From contig DAIDKF010000005.1 of NCBI GenBank assembly GCA_027450185.1, positions 304-64,303 of the forward strand: a DNA stretch of 64,000 nt, in the 5' to 3' direction. Below, in pieces: positions 37,601 through 44,410 of this stretch. Position 1 is the first letter of the stretch. Each line of letters starts with the position of its first letter. Origin of the DNA: Granulicella sp. Its GTDB lineage: Bacteria > Acidobacteriota > Terriglobia > Terriglobales > Acidobacteriaceae. Position numbers and translations under genes: made by a program. A model generated the notes under the pieces. It searched no databases. It was not told the DNA's origin and was given only the letters and a program-made list of their open reading frames with translations.

Positions 37601-37691
37601 CGGAGCGGTTCTGGCCGAAGCCAAGGATGCCCAATCGGCTCGAGCGCGTGCGCACAGGCTGGGTCGTACACTTCAGGGAGCTTGCGCTCAC
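34668..37691 (-). CDS. bamA: Outer-membrane protein assembly factor BamA
   Basis: BamA inserts beta-barrel proteins into the outer membrane. From the preferred GTG at 37691 the protein has 1007 residues. A long basic n-region precedes a signal segment (LSSLSLAAILAAVPALVSTAGA). Five POTRA domains follow, beginning IQVIGNRRIPKESIVARLFSHAG, with repeated VRIEKV-, VGKIAFTGNTALTH- and ISRIEFTGN-type segments. The Omp85 barrel (GGVSGLSGSFLGLNYQ, ending RLTISTSF) contains the conserved loop-6 VRGF-like sequence as LRGFDIRS. The frame stays open to 37784, and GTG codons at 37784 and 37715 are alternatives, so the start is uncertain. It is longer than proteobacterial BamA (about 800), mainly through larger barrel loops. 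Other Bam genes are not nearby. Confidence 0.94.
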   Translation of the reverse strand: MSASSLKCTTQPVRTRSSRLGILGFGQNRSGLNRVPRWGLSSLSLAAILAAVPALVSTAGAQVQVTPQFSAESAPQILCPIQVIGNRRIPKESIVARLFSHAGDPYDPAVVERDFNSLWNTGYFDNVRIEKVPGDGCLQLEVYVREKPTISEIEYKGLNSFSVSDAMERMKKEKVGLTVESQFDETRVKRAEVVLQEMLGEHGHQFAVIKTEVKTIPPARVALTFIIKEGPTVKVGKIAFTGNTALTHRQLVAAMRNLRPIGIPHSIIFEDLFPRTFDASKLDEDADRVRQAYRDKGYFHAITAEPQTNVRNAGGINIFTLHPSHGKRVDIVIPIEEGDRYRLGGITFTGNKAYQNAKALRAQFPQKDGEWFNATLFGKGIENLRKAYGEGGYINMVPTPIPHTDEAKKLVYLNVDIDEGKQFYVSRIEFTGNTLTRDRVIRREMLVEEGQVYNSRLVDLSLLRLNQLNYFDTLKTDQDVETQQNADAGTVDLLVKLHEKGKNSIGINGGVSGLSGSFLGLNYQTNNFLGLGETLDVAANIGDLSRNLSFGFTEPYLYNKPISLGIQVFDRKTDFNPSKSYAITSGQSTNLTNAEQSLLNNYNQSSKGITITTSEALRKLFRRSGVARIGLSYSYSSSGIAAFNQNTLSVFQTLAFRSGIAGPNQLNGIITSVITPSFSFSTLDRAIGPHSGKDFSLAFQLAGVGGNTKYYSPVASWRQFFPMKGLKINKEGHNVLGYRVQIANIAGYGGQVAPPFSRIYGGGENDLRGFDIRSISPYTFLPIKVMYNLTNPDGSQVPRDPSNPTLGNVQIPLPIYRLAPIGGDLSLTSNLEYRFPISNEVTFAFFSDFGVTMNAEPTQLRQSPEGITTLNSPLYGCPQVVNGNCVGGYQLPPFSEYLKNVPNTNVVPRMSDGAYLQVIMPIINAPFIIYYAYNPMRLFRDLPQQLVAPSGAACSGTAINCFKDFFPFATSPAAAAYTYQQALQYYGADYILREPRKTFRLTISTSF

Positions 37692-37960
37692 TCGGATTCC
37701 GGTAAAGATAACCACACCCTCACTGCTCTTTGAATCTGTCAAAGCTTGTTGGATTCTGCTGTTGATTCCAGCCCTGCGATACACGAAGGGGAGAGCTTTG
37801 ATTATAGGCGACTCACGGCAACCGATGCGAACCCGGGGATTGGCAAACTTGAGCTTGGGCCATTCTTTTGGGATGGGCCGATGGATTTGGGCCGGGATGC
37901 AGCCGAAAGAATGGTGGCGCGAAGTGGCGGTCGAGAGCCGAGCCGCCGCCGCATTCGGCG

Positions 37961-39610
37961 TTACCGTTTGCCGTAGGGGGCGGTCAGGGAGAGCAGGTCG
38001 GCACCCTTGAGAAACGTGGTCAGCGTGGCCGTCAGTTGCGGCTGGATGACGCTTAGGGGGGCCATGGTGTCAAGACTCTCCACCTTGAGCAGGATCGGAA
38101 TGGGGCGCGTCGTATCGGCCTGCAGGGGAACGCCGCGGTGGGGCCAGGCGTAGACCAGGGTCATGTGCTGGGTGGTTTGGGAGAATTGGCGGCAAGCGCC
38201 CTTATCGCACACGGTCGAGGCTTCGAGTTTCTGAATCGCGCCATTATTGTAGGTTGCTGCGGTCAGTTCCACCTGCCCGCCGGCGGTTGCGGCAACGATT
38301 TGCCCATGCCAGGTGGGGTCTTCTCCGCGTGCAATATGGCAGACCTCGGCGTCATGGACGGTTTGTGGCGAGACGCCGAGCATGACCTGCTTGCCCGCTG
38401 TACCATTCGCATCTGCTGGAGCCGCATACACGCCCCAAGCGTAGATTAGCACTCCCAATTGGGTCTCGTTCCATGTCCGTTGCAGCGTGAAGTTGCCTAT
38501 GTGCTCAGGAAATTGGGGCATCTCCCTTGCAGATGCCGCTGCCACTGCTGCGTCCACCCGATGTTCATGTATTACATCCACGCCGAAGATCGCTGCTATA
38601 GCCAGCATAGCGGCAACCTTGCTAAGAATTGGCCAGGCTCGAACGCGATCTGGTTGCATGAGCGACGGAGAGGAATCAACAGGGGGTCGCTTTAATTTCT
38701 CAATGGCGGTAAAGAAGATTGCCAGGGCAATCACAAAGATGCAAGCACCCACGATGTGATCGGCCAGTTCCTCATGTGGTCCCAATCTCGGATAGCTGAC
38801 CGAGATCCTGTCATAAATGACCATGCTGCACAGCCGCAGAAAGTTGAAGACATACCCCAGTAACACGCCCGCGACGACTACGGGAAAAAAGACGAACCAG
38901 CGGAAACGGTAGTAATACGCGATCACAATGGCAGTCAGTCCCATGGTGATGGAGCCGCGTAGACCATCGCATCCGGGAGCGATGAACATCCCCGTAGTAG
39001 GCGAAAACATGAGCCGGAGATCCACGGCGTTGAGATGGACACCGATCACATGCGCGAAGTTCCGTGCAACGAGGGCCCCAGCGTGCTGCAATGGCACATC
39101 CACGCGGCGGCTGAATGTTTGCGGAACCGGAATGACAGCCCACATCAATAGAACGGGGAACCAGGCGGCGCGCAGCAACCGCATTCCCCCGAACAACAGG
39201 ACCAGGCTGGCAGCATACAACACGGCGACTAGTGGCAGTGGCGGCAGTTGCAGCAGCCAATCCTTGTTCACGGTCACGATGAACAGCATCTGATCGCGAA
39301 TGAATACCAGGAAAACTCCGCCCGCCAGAAGGACGAAGCCCCACCATGTGCCCTCTGTCTCCCAGCCAATGGCGCGCCAGTCACGCAGGATAAGGGCAAA
39401 GCATACAAAGGGGACAGCAAGGCCGACGGACTTTAGCGCGTCCGTTTGCCATATGCTCAAAAGCGCCTGAACGGTGCCATAAATAGCAAACAATCCCACC
39501 GCAGCGCACAAACACGCGAGCGCAACTACGACTTTCGGCTTCAGCCCAAAAGAAACGGGACACACCACAAGTCCCGCGGTGCTATCGGAAGTGTGGGTCT
39601 CAATGGTCAC
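37961..39610 (-). CDS. Exosortase (XrtJ-like) with fused C-terminal EpsI-like domain
   Basis: Exosortases are polytopic membrane cysteine proteases/transpeptidases that process proteins carrying a C-terminal motif-helix-basic tail. This 549-residue protein has about eight membrane segments, the active-site segment IAPGCDGLRGS with cysteine 214, an arginine in NFLRLCSMVI, and the histidine in ADHIVGACIFV. After about residue 330 a separate soluble-looking domain follows (IGNFTLQRTWNE, GVSPQTVHDAEVCHIARGEDPTW), which resembles EpsI, usually a separate protein. The start is uncertain: GTG 39610 avoids overlap with the upstream small gene, but no strong ribosome site is seen and the frame is open to 39733. 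The neighbouring PExPT-type protein is its likely substrate. Assignment to the XrtJ subtype is from recall of that pairing in Acidobacteria. Confidence 0.85.
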   Translation of the reverse strand: MTIETHTSDSTAGLVVCPVSFGLKPKVVVALACLCAAVGLFAIYGTVQALLSIWQTDALKSVGLAVPFVCFALILRDWRAIGWETEGTWWGFVLLAGGVFLVFIRDQMLFIVTVNKDWLLQLPPLPLVAVLYAASLVLLFGGMRLLRAAWFPVLLMWAVIPVPQTFSRRVDVPLQHAGALVARNFAHVIGVHLNAVDLRLMFSPTTGMFIAPGCDGLRGSITMGLTAIVIAYYYRFRWFVFFPVVVAGVLLGYVFNFLRLCSMVIYDRISVSYPRLGPHEELADHIVGACIFVIALAIFFTAIEKLKRPPVDSSPSLMQPDRVRAWPILSKVAAMLAIAAIFGVDVIHEHRVDAAVAAASAREMPQFPEHIGNFTLQRTWNETQLGVLIYAWGVYAAPADANGTAGKQVMLGVSPQTVHDAEVCHIARGEDPTWHGQIVAATAGGQVELTAATYNNGAIQKLEASTVCDKGACRQFSQTTQHMTLVYAWPHRGVPLQADTTRPIPILLKVESLDTMAPLSVIQPQLTATLTTFLKGADLLSLTAPYGKR

Positions 39611-39650
39611 AGACAAGGATGAGCACTCTGCTATCGAATAGCGAAAGCGG

Positions 39651-39842
39651 CTACTGCTTCTTAGGTGCGCGGCGCGCACGAATGCGCGTACGCACGTTCG
39701 TGACCGCGAACACTCCGCTCGCCAGACCAGCAAGAATCAAAGTCGGATTCTCGGGCGTGTCGGGGCAGCCGCCCTGAGCACGAGCCGGTATGGCAGCGAT
39801 CAATGCAAATGCGAGAGCAGTGAGGAGAAAGGTCTTCTTCAT
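39651..39842 (-). CDS. Tiny PExPT-CTERM-type exosortase substrate
   Basis: This 63-residue protein has three parts. Residues 1-22 are a signal peptide (KKTFLLTALAFALIAAIPARA). Residues 23-34 are a very short core, QGGCPDTPENPT, with one cysteine and the PENPT motif. Residues 35-63 are a membrane helix (LILAGLASGVFAVTNV) with a basic tail (RTRIRARRAPKK). This is the layout of an exosortase sorting signal, and PENPT fits the PExPT form reported for acidobacterial exosortase partners. AGGAT lies about seven bases before the ATG. The exosortase gene begins about 40 bases downstream on the same strand. If both cleavages occur, only about 12 residues remain, so the product may be a peptide, a lipid- or glycan-linked tag, or a regulator instead of a normal surface protein. 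Confidence 0.86.
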   Translation of the reverse strand: MKKTFLLTALAFALIAAIPARAQGGCPDTPENPTLILAGLASGVFAVTNVRTRIRARRAPKKQ

Positions 39843-39867
39843 TGGGAGATCCTATTTCCGCCGCGAC

Positions 39868-39930
39868 CCGGGGGCCCTTGGCTGTCAAGCGATGATTTGA
39901 GTCCGCCCCCGGTGATTGTGGTTCAATCAC
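39868..39930 (-). promoter_or_regulatory. Structured 5' leader of the exosortase mini-locus
   Basis: Two stems can form in the leader just upstream of the small gene's ribosome site. One is 39868-39875 with 39905-39912 (CCGGGGGC/GCCCCCGG). The other is 39912-39918 with 39924-39930 (GTGATTG/CAATCAC, five-base loop). They share position 39912, so they may stack or compete at that base. The first stem ends about 15 bases before the AGGAT ribosome site. This is a possible cis-acting control element; no known riboswitch class was recognised. Confidence 0.45.
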
Positions 39931-39965
39931 GTGTAGGTGGAGGGCAGGTGTATATCTCCTCTGAG

Positions 39966-39993
39966 AATATAGGGGATCGACTGAGCAAGTCAA
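39966..39993 (-). promoter_or_regulatory. Sigma70-like promoter of the exosortase mini-locus
   Basis: On the minus strand TTGACT (39988-39993) is followed after 16 bases by TATATT (39966-39971). This is the best hexamer pair seen in the window. It points at the PExPT-type gene and would give a leader of about 115 bases. Confidence 0.65.
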
Positions 39994-40143
39994 CGATTGT
40001 CAGCACGAAACCCGTTCCTTTTGAAACACCCTTTCGGTTGTCATCGCCTCTTTGTGGCGGCGATGCGCCAGCAACTGGCATCCGGCTGTAAAATCAGGCC
40101 TTGGAGCCGGAACTTCCGGCAGATTCAGGAGGCTGCGAACACC

Positions 40144-40728
40144 ATGGCATCGGCAATGGCAGGTATGGAGGCCCTTACGGGCGTATATGACGGTCTGAAG
40201 ACGCGGATGACGAAGACGGTCGATGACTTTCGCGCCAATCTGGTAAGCGTGCGCACGGGTCGCGCCTCGGTCCACATGCTGGACGGCATCAAGGTTGACT
40301 ACTATGGTACTGAGACGCCGATTTCTCAGGTGGCGCAGATCACGACCCCGGAGGCGAACCTGATTCTGGTCCAGCCGTGGGAACAGCCGCTGGTCCCGGC
40401 GATTGAGAAGGCCATCCGCACCAGCCAGCATGGGTTCAACCCGATGCATGACGGCAAGATCATCCGCGTGCCGGTGCCCCCAATGACCGAGGAGCGGCGC
40501 AAGGAGACGGTCAAACTGCTGGCCGGAACCGTGGAGGACCACAAGACCTCGCTGCGGAACATTCGACGCGAAGGCAACGAGACGGTGAAGAAGGCCGCCA
40601 AGGAGAAGCTCATCTCCGCCGATGATGAGAAGCGCGCCATCGCCGAGATCCAGGAGCTCACCGACGTAGAGATCAAGCGCATCGACGAGCTGTTCCGCGC
40701 CAAGGAAAAGGAAGTGATGACGATCTGA
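40144..40728 (+). CDS. frr: Ribosome recycling factor
   Basis: RRF acts with EF-G to split the post-termination ribosome. The 194-residue protein shows the family's domain order: a helical start (YDGLKTRMTKTVDDFRANLVSVRTGRASVHML), then YYGTETPISQVAQI, the ASN-like TTPEANLILVQPWE block, IRVPVPPMTEERRKE and the long C-terminal helix ending ELFRAKEKEVMTI. ATG 40144 is taken as start; AGGAGG is 11 bases upstream, and ATGs at 40156 or 40165 are alternatives. The first residues (MASAMAGMEALTG) are a short extension. pyrH, a common neighbour in other phyla, is not adjacent. Confidence 0.96.
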   Translation: MASAMAGMEALTGVYDGLKTRMTKTVDDFRANLVSVRTGRASVHMLDGIKVDYYGTETPISQVAQITTPEANLILVQPWEQPLVPAIEKAIRTSQHGFNPMHDGKIIRVPVPPMTEERRKETVKLLAGTVEDHKTSLRNIRREGNETVKKAAKEKLISADDEKRAIAEIQELTDVEIKRIDELFRAKEKEVMTI

Positions 40729-40833
40729 GCGGGATTCAACGAGGCTCAGGCGTTCGGGGCGGAGGTCGACGGGCACAACGAAGAACCCTCCGCTCTTCCA
40801 GCTTTGAGCCGCTTCGCTTACACCTCCTTCCGC

Positions 40834-41817
40834 TTACGACTCCTTGTCCCCTGCGCTCAGCACCGCGTCGGCGACTGCTGCCGCCTCGCGCGTCGCCTGT
40901 AGATCGTGTACGCGCAGCACGTGGGCTCCGGCGAGGATAGCTGCGACATTGGCCGCTACGGTGGCCATCCGCCGGGCTTCGCCGAGGTCCGGATTTTCAT
41001 CCTGCACCTGCCTCACGGCTTCGCCGAGAAAACCCTTGCGCGAGAGCCCGATCAACAGCGGCCGGCCCAGTTCGCGCAGACGGCCGAGGCCGGCGAGGAG
41101 GGCGAAGTTTTCCGCGCCGCGTTTGCCGAAGCCGAAGCCGGGATCGACGACGATCCGTTCGGTGCGGATGCCGACGGCCTCGGCTTGCGCCAGTTGCTCG
41201 CAGAGCCCGGCGAAGACGACCGGCAAGACCGTGTTGCTATCGAGCGCAGGCAGGGACTTCCACTCTCCGGAGCGTCCGCGCGCATGCATCAGCACCAGAC
41301 CGCAGCCGCTCTGCGCGACGACGTCGGCCATGGCGTTATCCCAGGTCAGGCCGGAGACGTCGTTGATGATCTCGGCGCCGGCACGCGCCGCTGCACGTGC
41401 AGTCGGTGCATGATAGGTGTCCACCGAGACGACGGCCTGGGGCCGCTCGCGCAGCAGTTGCTCCAGCACGGGCAGTAGACGCGCCTGCTCGGCTTCGCTG
41501 CTGAGCGGGACAGCGTCGGGCCGGGTCGACTCCGCACCCAGATCGATGATGTCGGCTCCGCCATCGACGGCCTCTATGGCTGCGGCGACAGCTACTTTGG
41601 CTTCGGCTGCGGCCATTCCGCGCCGCGTTCCGGATCCGGTGGCTCCCGCCAGTCCGTCGCCGGAGAAGCTGTCCGGTGTCAGGTTGATGATCGCCATCAA
41701 CCGGGTGCGCTGTCCGAGTGCCAGCTTGCGCGTGCGCAACTGCCAGTCGAAGTGCGGCCTGTAGTGACTGCGGGTCATCGCGGCATGCTCGGATTCCGTT
41801 ACGTGTCGATGCGTCAT
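40834..41817 (-). CDS. folP: Dihydropteroate synthase
   Basis: FolP condenses p-aminobenzoate with hydroxymethyl-dihydropterin diphosphate in folate synthesis and is the target of sulfonamides. The 327-residue protein has LMAIINLTPDSFSGDGL (first signature and phosphate loop), GADIIDLGAESTRPDA (second signature), VSVDTYHAPTA, IINDVSG and ERIVVDPGFGFGKRGAENF, with LIGLSRKGFLG near the C-terminus. ATG 41817 is preferred since GGGAAG lies just upstream; ATG 41778 is possible, and the open frame to 41979 overlaps dacB. It is divergent from dacB with a 77-base gap. Confidence 0.95.
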   Translation of the reverse strand: MTHRHVTESEHAAMTRSHYRPHFDWQLRTRKLALGQRTRLMAIINLTPDSFSGDGLAGATGSGTRRGMAAAEAKVAVAAAIEAVDGGADIIDLGAESTRPDAVPLSSEAEQARLLPVLEQLLRERPQAVVSVDTYHAPTARAAARAGAEIINDVSGLTWDNAMADVVAQSGCGLVLMHARGRSGEWKSLPALDSNTVLPVVFAGLCEQLAQAEAVGIRTERIVVDPGFGFGKRGAENFALLAGLGRLRELGRPLLIGLSRKGFLGEAVRQVQDENPDLGEARRMATVAANVAAILAGAHVLRVHDLQATREAAAVADAVLSAGDKES

Positions 41818-41894
41818 GAACTTCCCGGCGCAATTGTAGGCCATCGGAGGGGGAGCGCCATACATAATTGCACCAGATTCTGTAGACTTTCGCC

Positions 41895-43604
41895 ATGCAG
41901 ATCTCTGCACAATTTGCACTGATTTTGTGGCTACCGTTGGCGGCGGCAGGGCTGCCGGCCGGGCAGGCTCAGGAGACAACTCCCGCGCCGGCTGCGGCTG
42001 TTGTTCTTCACCCCTCCTATCCTACGGGGTCTGGAACACCGCTGGGTGAGCAGATCAGGGAGCTGCTGGCGGACCCCTCGGTTGCCCGCGCGCACTTTGG
42101 GTTCGCGGTGACGACGCTGGAGGGTGCTCCGGTGTATGGATTCAACGAGGGCCAGCTCTTTCGCCCGGCTTCGAACAACAAGATCTTCACCACGGCGACG
42201 GCGATGGCGCTGCTCGGACCTGCAAAGACCTTCGACACGCGCATCTTCGGCCAGCTTGATGCGGCAACCGGAACGGTAACCGGGGATCTCGTCCTACTGG
42301 GCGGCGGCGATGCGAACTTCGGCGCGGATGACCTGCCATACGTGCCGCGTTCGGAGCGTGCGCAGTCGCCAGGCGTCGCGGGGGCACGGCCGGCAATCCC
42401 GCAACCGCCTGCGCTGGCCGATCTCGCGTCTCTTGTCGATCAACTGGTAGCCAAGGGGGTCAAGCGCATCAGCGGGGATATCGTTGGCGACGACAGGTTG
42501 TTCCCCTACGAACCGTACGCGGAGTCGTGGGCGCAGGACGACCAGGTGTGGGGGTATGGGGCCCCGGTGAGCGCGCTCAGCATCGACAACAATCAGGTCA
42601 GGCTGATCGTGACGCCGGGTGATGTTGCAGGGGCGTCCGGCAGTGGAGACTCCGTCCGTGCAACGGTGCAGCTTGAGCAGAATGTACCGTACTACAAGCT
42701 TGAGTCGGACGTGCGGACTGTCGCGGCGGGTGCCCATGCGGAGGGGGTCCAGGTGGAGCGTCTAACCGGTGCGCGCGTGATCCGTGTCTATGGAGAGATT
42801 GCGGCAGACGAGCATCCGGACATTGAAGAGCTGGCCGTTGCCGATCCTGCTGAGTACGCGGCGATGGTGCTGCGCAGCATGCTGGAAGAGCGCGGCATCG
42901 TCGTCACCGGCACAGCGCGGGCTGCGCACTGGCCGCCAGGCGATGCAGAGGGCTACATCACTGAACTGCTCACGCCGGTGCCATGCGACGCTGCGATCGT
43001 CGCGGGCGGAAGGTGTGCCGGGCAATGCGTGGCGAGGCTCGATCCTGCTGCACCGCTGCTCGCGTCGCACACCTCGGCCCCTCTGGCTGAAGACGTTGTG
43101 TTGACCAATAAGGTCAGCCAGAATCTTCATGCGGAGATGCTTCTGCACAACCTTGGACGCTTCGCATCCTGCGGGAACGGCTCGATCGTTGATGGCGCAG
43201 GGATGATCCGTGCGAACCTGCTCCATGCGGGCCTCGATCCTGACGATTTCATCTTCTTTGATGGCTCGGGACTGAGCGAGCACGACCTGGTGGCGCCGCG
43301 GGCTATGGTGACGTTTCTGGCCTACGCTGCCAAGCAGCCCTGGTTTGCGCAGTGGAAGGCGTCGCTGCCGGACGCTGGCGAAGATGGGACGCTTGATGCG
43401 CGGTTCCCTGATCCGCCGCTGAAGGGTCACCTGTTCGCGAAGACCGGAACGCTGGGCGAAGCGAATGCGCTCTCGGGTTATCTGGACGCTGCCAGCGGAC
43501 GCACGCTGATCTTTTCGATCTTCGTGGACGATCACTCGCCTGCCACTCACGCGGCACGGGTCACCATGGACAGGATTGTCACGGCGATTGCCGCGGCTGA
43601 GTGA
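41895..43604 (+). CDS. dacB: D-alanyl-D-alanine carboxypeptidase/endopeptidase, PBP4 type (S13)
   Basis: This periplasmic enzyme trims or cuts peptidoglycan cross-links. The 569-residue protein has a signal peptide (FALILWLPLAAAGLPAGQAQ). The penicillin-binding motifs are present: RPASNNKIFT with serine 93 and lysine 96 (SxxK), NKVSQNLHAE (SxN) and FAKTGTLG (KTG). The region between SxxK and SxN carries the large insertion of S13 enzymes (GGGDANFGADDLPY, IVGDDRLFPYEPYAESW). Start ATG 41895 is directly followed by the signal. Length is somewhat above the usual ~480 because of proline/alanine-rich parts at the N-terminus and a loop near residue 155. Confidence 0.94.
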   Translation: MQISAQFALILWLPLAAAGLPAGQAQETTPAPAAAVVLHPSYPTGSGTPLGEQIRELLADPSVARAHFGFAVTTLEGAPVYGFNEGQLFRPASNNKIFTTATAMALLGPAKTFDTRIFGQLDAATGTVTGDLVLLGGGDANFGADDLPYVPRSERAQSPGVAGARPAIPQPPALADLASLVDQLVAKGVKRISGDIVGDDRLFPYEPYAESWAQDDQVWGYGAPVSALSIDNNQVRLIVTPGDVAGASGSGDSVRATVQLEQNVPYYKLESDVRTVAAGAHAEGVQVERLTGARVIRVYGEIAADEHPDIEELAVADPAEYAAMVLRSMLEERGIVVTGTARAAHWPPGDAEGYITELLTPVPCDAAIVAGGRCAGQCVARLDPAAPLLASHTSAPLAEDVVLTNKVSQNLHAEMLLHNLGRFASCGNGSIVDGAGMIRANLLHAGLDPDDFIFFDGSGLSEHDLVAPRAMVTFLAYAAKQPWFAQWKASLPDAGEDGTLDARFPDPPLKGHLFAKTGTLGEANALSGYLDAASGRTLIFSIFVDDHSPATHAARVTMDRIVTAIAAAE

Positions 43605-43629
43605 AGAGATCGTCAGTGGCCGCTGAGAA

Positions 43630-43887
43630 CTATCTTGGCGTATGCAGCTTGATGTACTCGCGGAGTTGGAGATTCAGTTCGAGAGCCTTGCTTACGCCGG
43701 AGTCGAGCATGCGCAGCCAGTCGTTGGCGGGCTCCTTCAGTTCGGCCATATTGAGCAGGTAGCTGGTCTGCACGATGATCTCCAGGGCATTCGACAGGTC
43801 ATGCGCGAGACGCCGAATCTCCAGCGCAAGCGCCTCGGGGATCTGCTGCTGCGCGATCGGTTCGTTGCTGGTCGAAGGCTCACTCAT
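43630..43887 (-). CDS. Small HisKA-like helical protein
   Basis: This 85-residue protein (ATG 43887, AGGAG fifteen bases upstream) looks like an isolated histidine-kinase dimerisation/phosphoacceptor helix pair. EIRRLAHDLSNALEIIVQTSYLL has the H-box pattern with a histidine followed by D-L-x-N, as in HisKA-type domains. No ATPase domain follows in any frame. It could be a phosphotransfer or decoy partner of a two-component system, or a degenerated remnant. The in-frame extension to 44079 has a non-protein-like composition and was left out. The stop codon faces the dacB stop (25-base gap). Confidence 0.68.
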   Translation of the reverse strand: MSEPSTSNEPIAQQQIPEALALEIRRLAHDLSNALEIIVQTSYLLNMAELKEPANDWLRMLDSGVSKALELNLQLREYIKLHTPR

Positions 43888-44226
43888 CGTGCTTGGGGCT
43901 GCTCCTGCAATGGGCTGGTGGGTTGGACGAAGTATTCTGCTTCCAGGACTCGGCCAGTGTAACCCGCCTGCACGCCAGCCGCATGCGGGACCTGTTTCCG
44001 GCGCAGAACGAGCCCGCAGGAGCCGGAGCGGGCAGGCTACGCGGCACATCCCGCAGCGCGCGTACGAAGCGTACGGCAAGGTGGAGTTCTCGCGGCTGGC
44101 CCGGGCTCGGCCTCAACCCGCAAAACGTGTGGCGCCATGCAGGCATTGACAGGCCGCGCCTGCTCTGGGAGACTAAGAGTTCAAGCAGTTCTCGCGGCTG
44201 GATACAGCCTGAGCCTCTGATTGTGA
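43888..44226. other. Intergenic region between the HisKA-like gene and tRNA-Leu
   Basis: This 339-base region is the upstream region of both the minus-strand small gene and the plus-strand tRNA. Apart from the TTGACA-based promoter candidate at 44146 I see no gene; a plus-strand frame crossing the whole region and the tRNA is spurious. Confidence 0.4.
44146..44174 (+). promoter_or_regulatory. Possible promoter of tRNA-Leu
   Basis: A perfect TTGACA (44146-44151) is followed after 17 bases by GAGACT (44169-44174), which is a weak -10. It would start transcription about 45 bases before the tRNA. Confidence 0.45.
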
Positions 44227-44313
44227 GCCGAAATGGCGGAATTGGCAGACGCGCATGGTTCAGGTCCATGTACTCGCAAGGGTGTGGAGGTTCGAGTCCT
44301 CTTTTCGGCACCA
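44227..44313 (+). tRNA. tRNA-Leu (anticodon CAG)
   Basis: The 87-base gene folds as a class II tRNA. The acceptor stem GCCGAAA pairs with TTTCGGC and the CCA end is encoded. The anticodon stem CATGG/CCATG encloses loop TTCAGGT with anticodon CAG, reading CUG leucine codons. The long variable arm (around TACTCGCAAGGGTGTG) and the T arm with GGTTCGAGTCC are typical of tRNA-Leu. Confidence 0.96.
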
Positions 44314-44410
44314 AACTTACTCTAATGCAGGTTGATGATCCACGCGATGGCAGCGTGGATTTTTCGTTTGCTGGCCAGGTGCGGTCGCTAGTAAATTTCC
44401 TCCTCGCGGC

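Larger units (their letters stand above)
39843..40143. other. Divergent intergenic region before frr and the exosortase mini-locus
   Basis: These 301 bases hold the minus-strand promoter (39966-39993) and structured leader (39868-39930) listed separately. On the plus side there is the frr leader with AGGAGG at 40127-40132. The plus-strand frame from 39997 is only an upstream extension of frr. Confidence 0.5.

Noticed and set aside
37785-37960. N-terminal extension of BamA beyond the GTG at 37691 and up to or past 37784
   Set aside because: The extension has no ribosome site and would put the signal peptide more than 80 residues from the start; it stays listed as an alternative start only.
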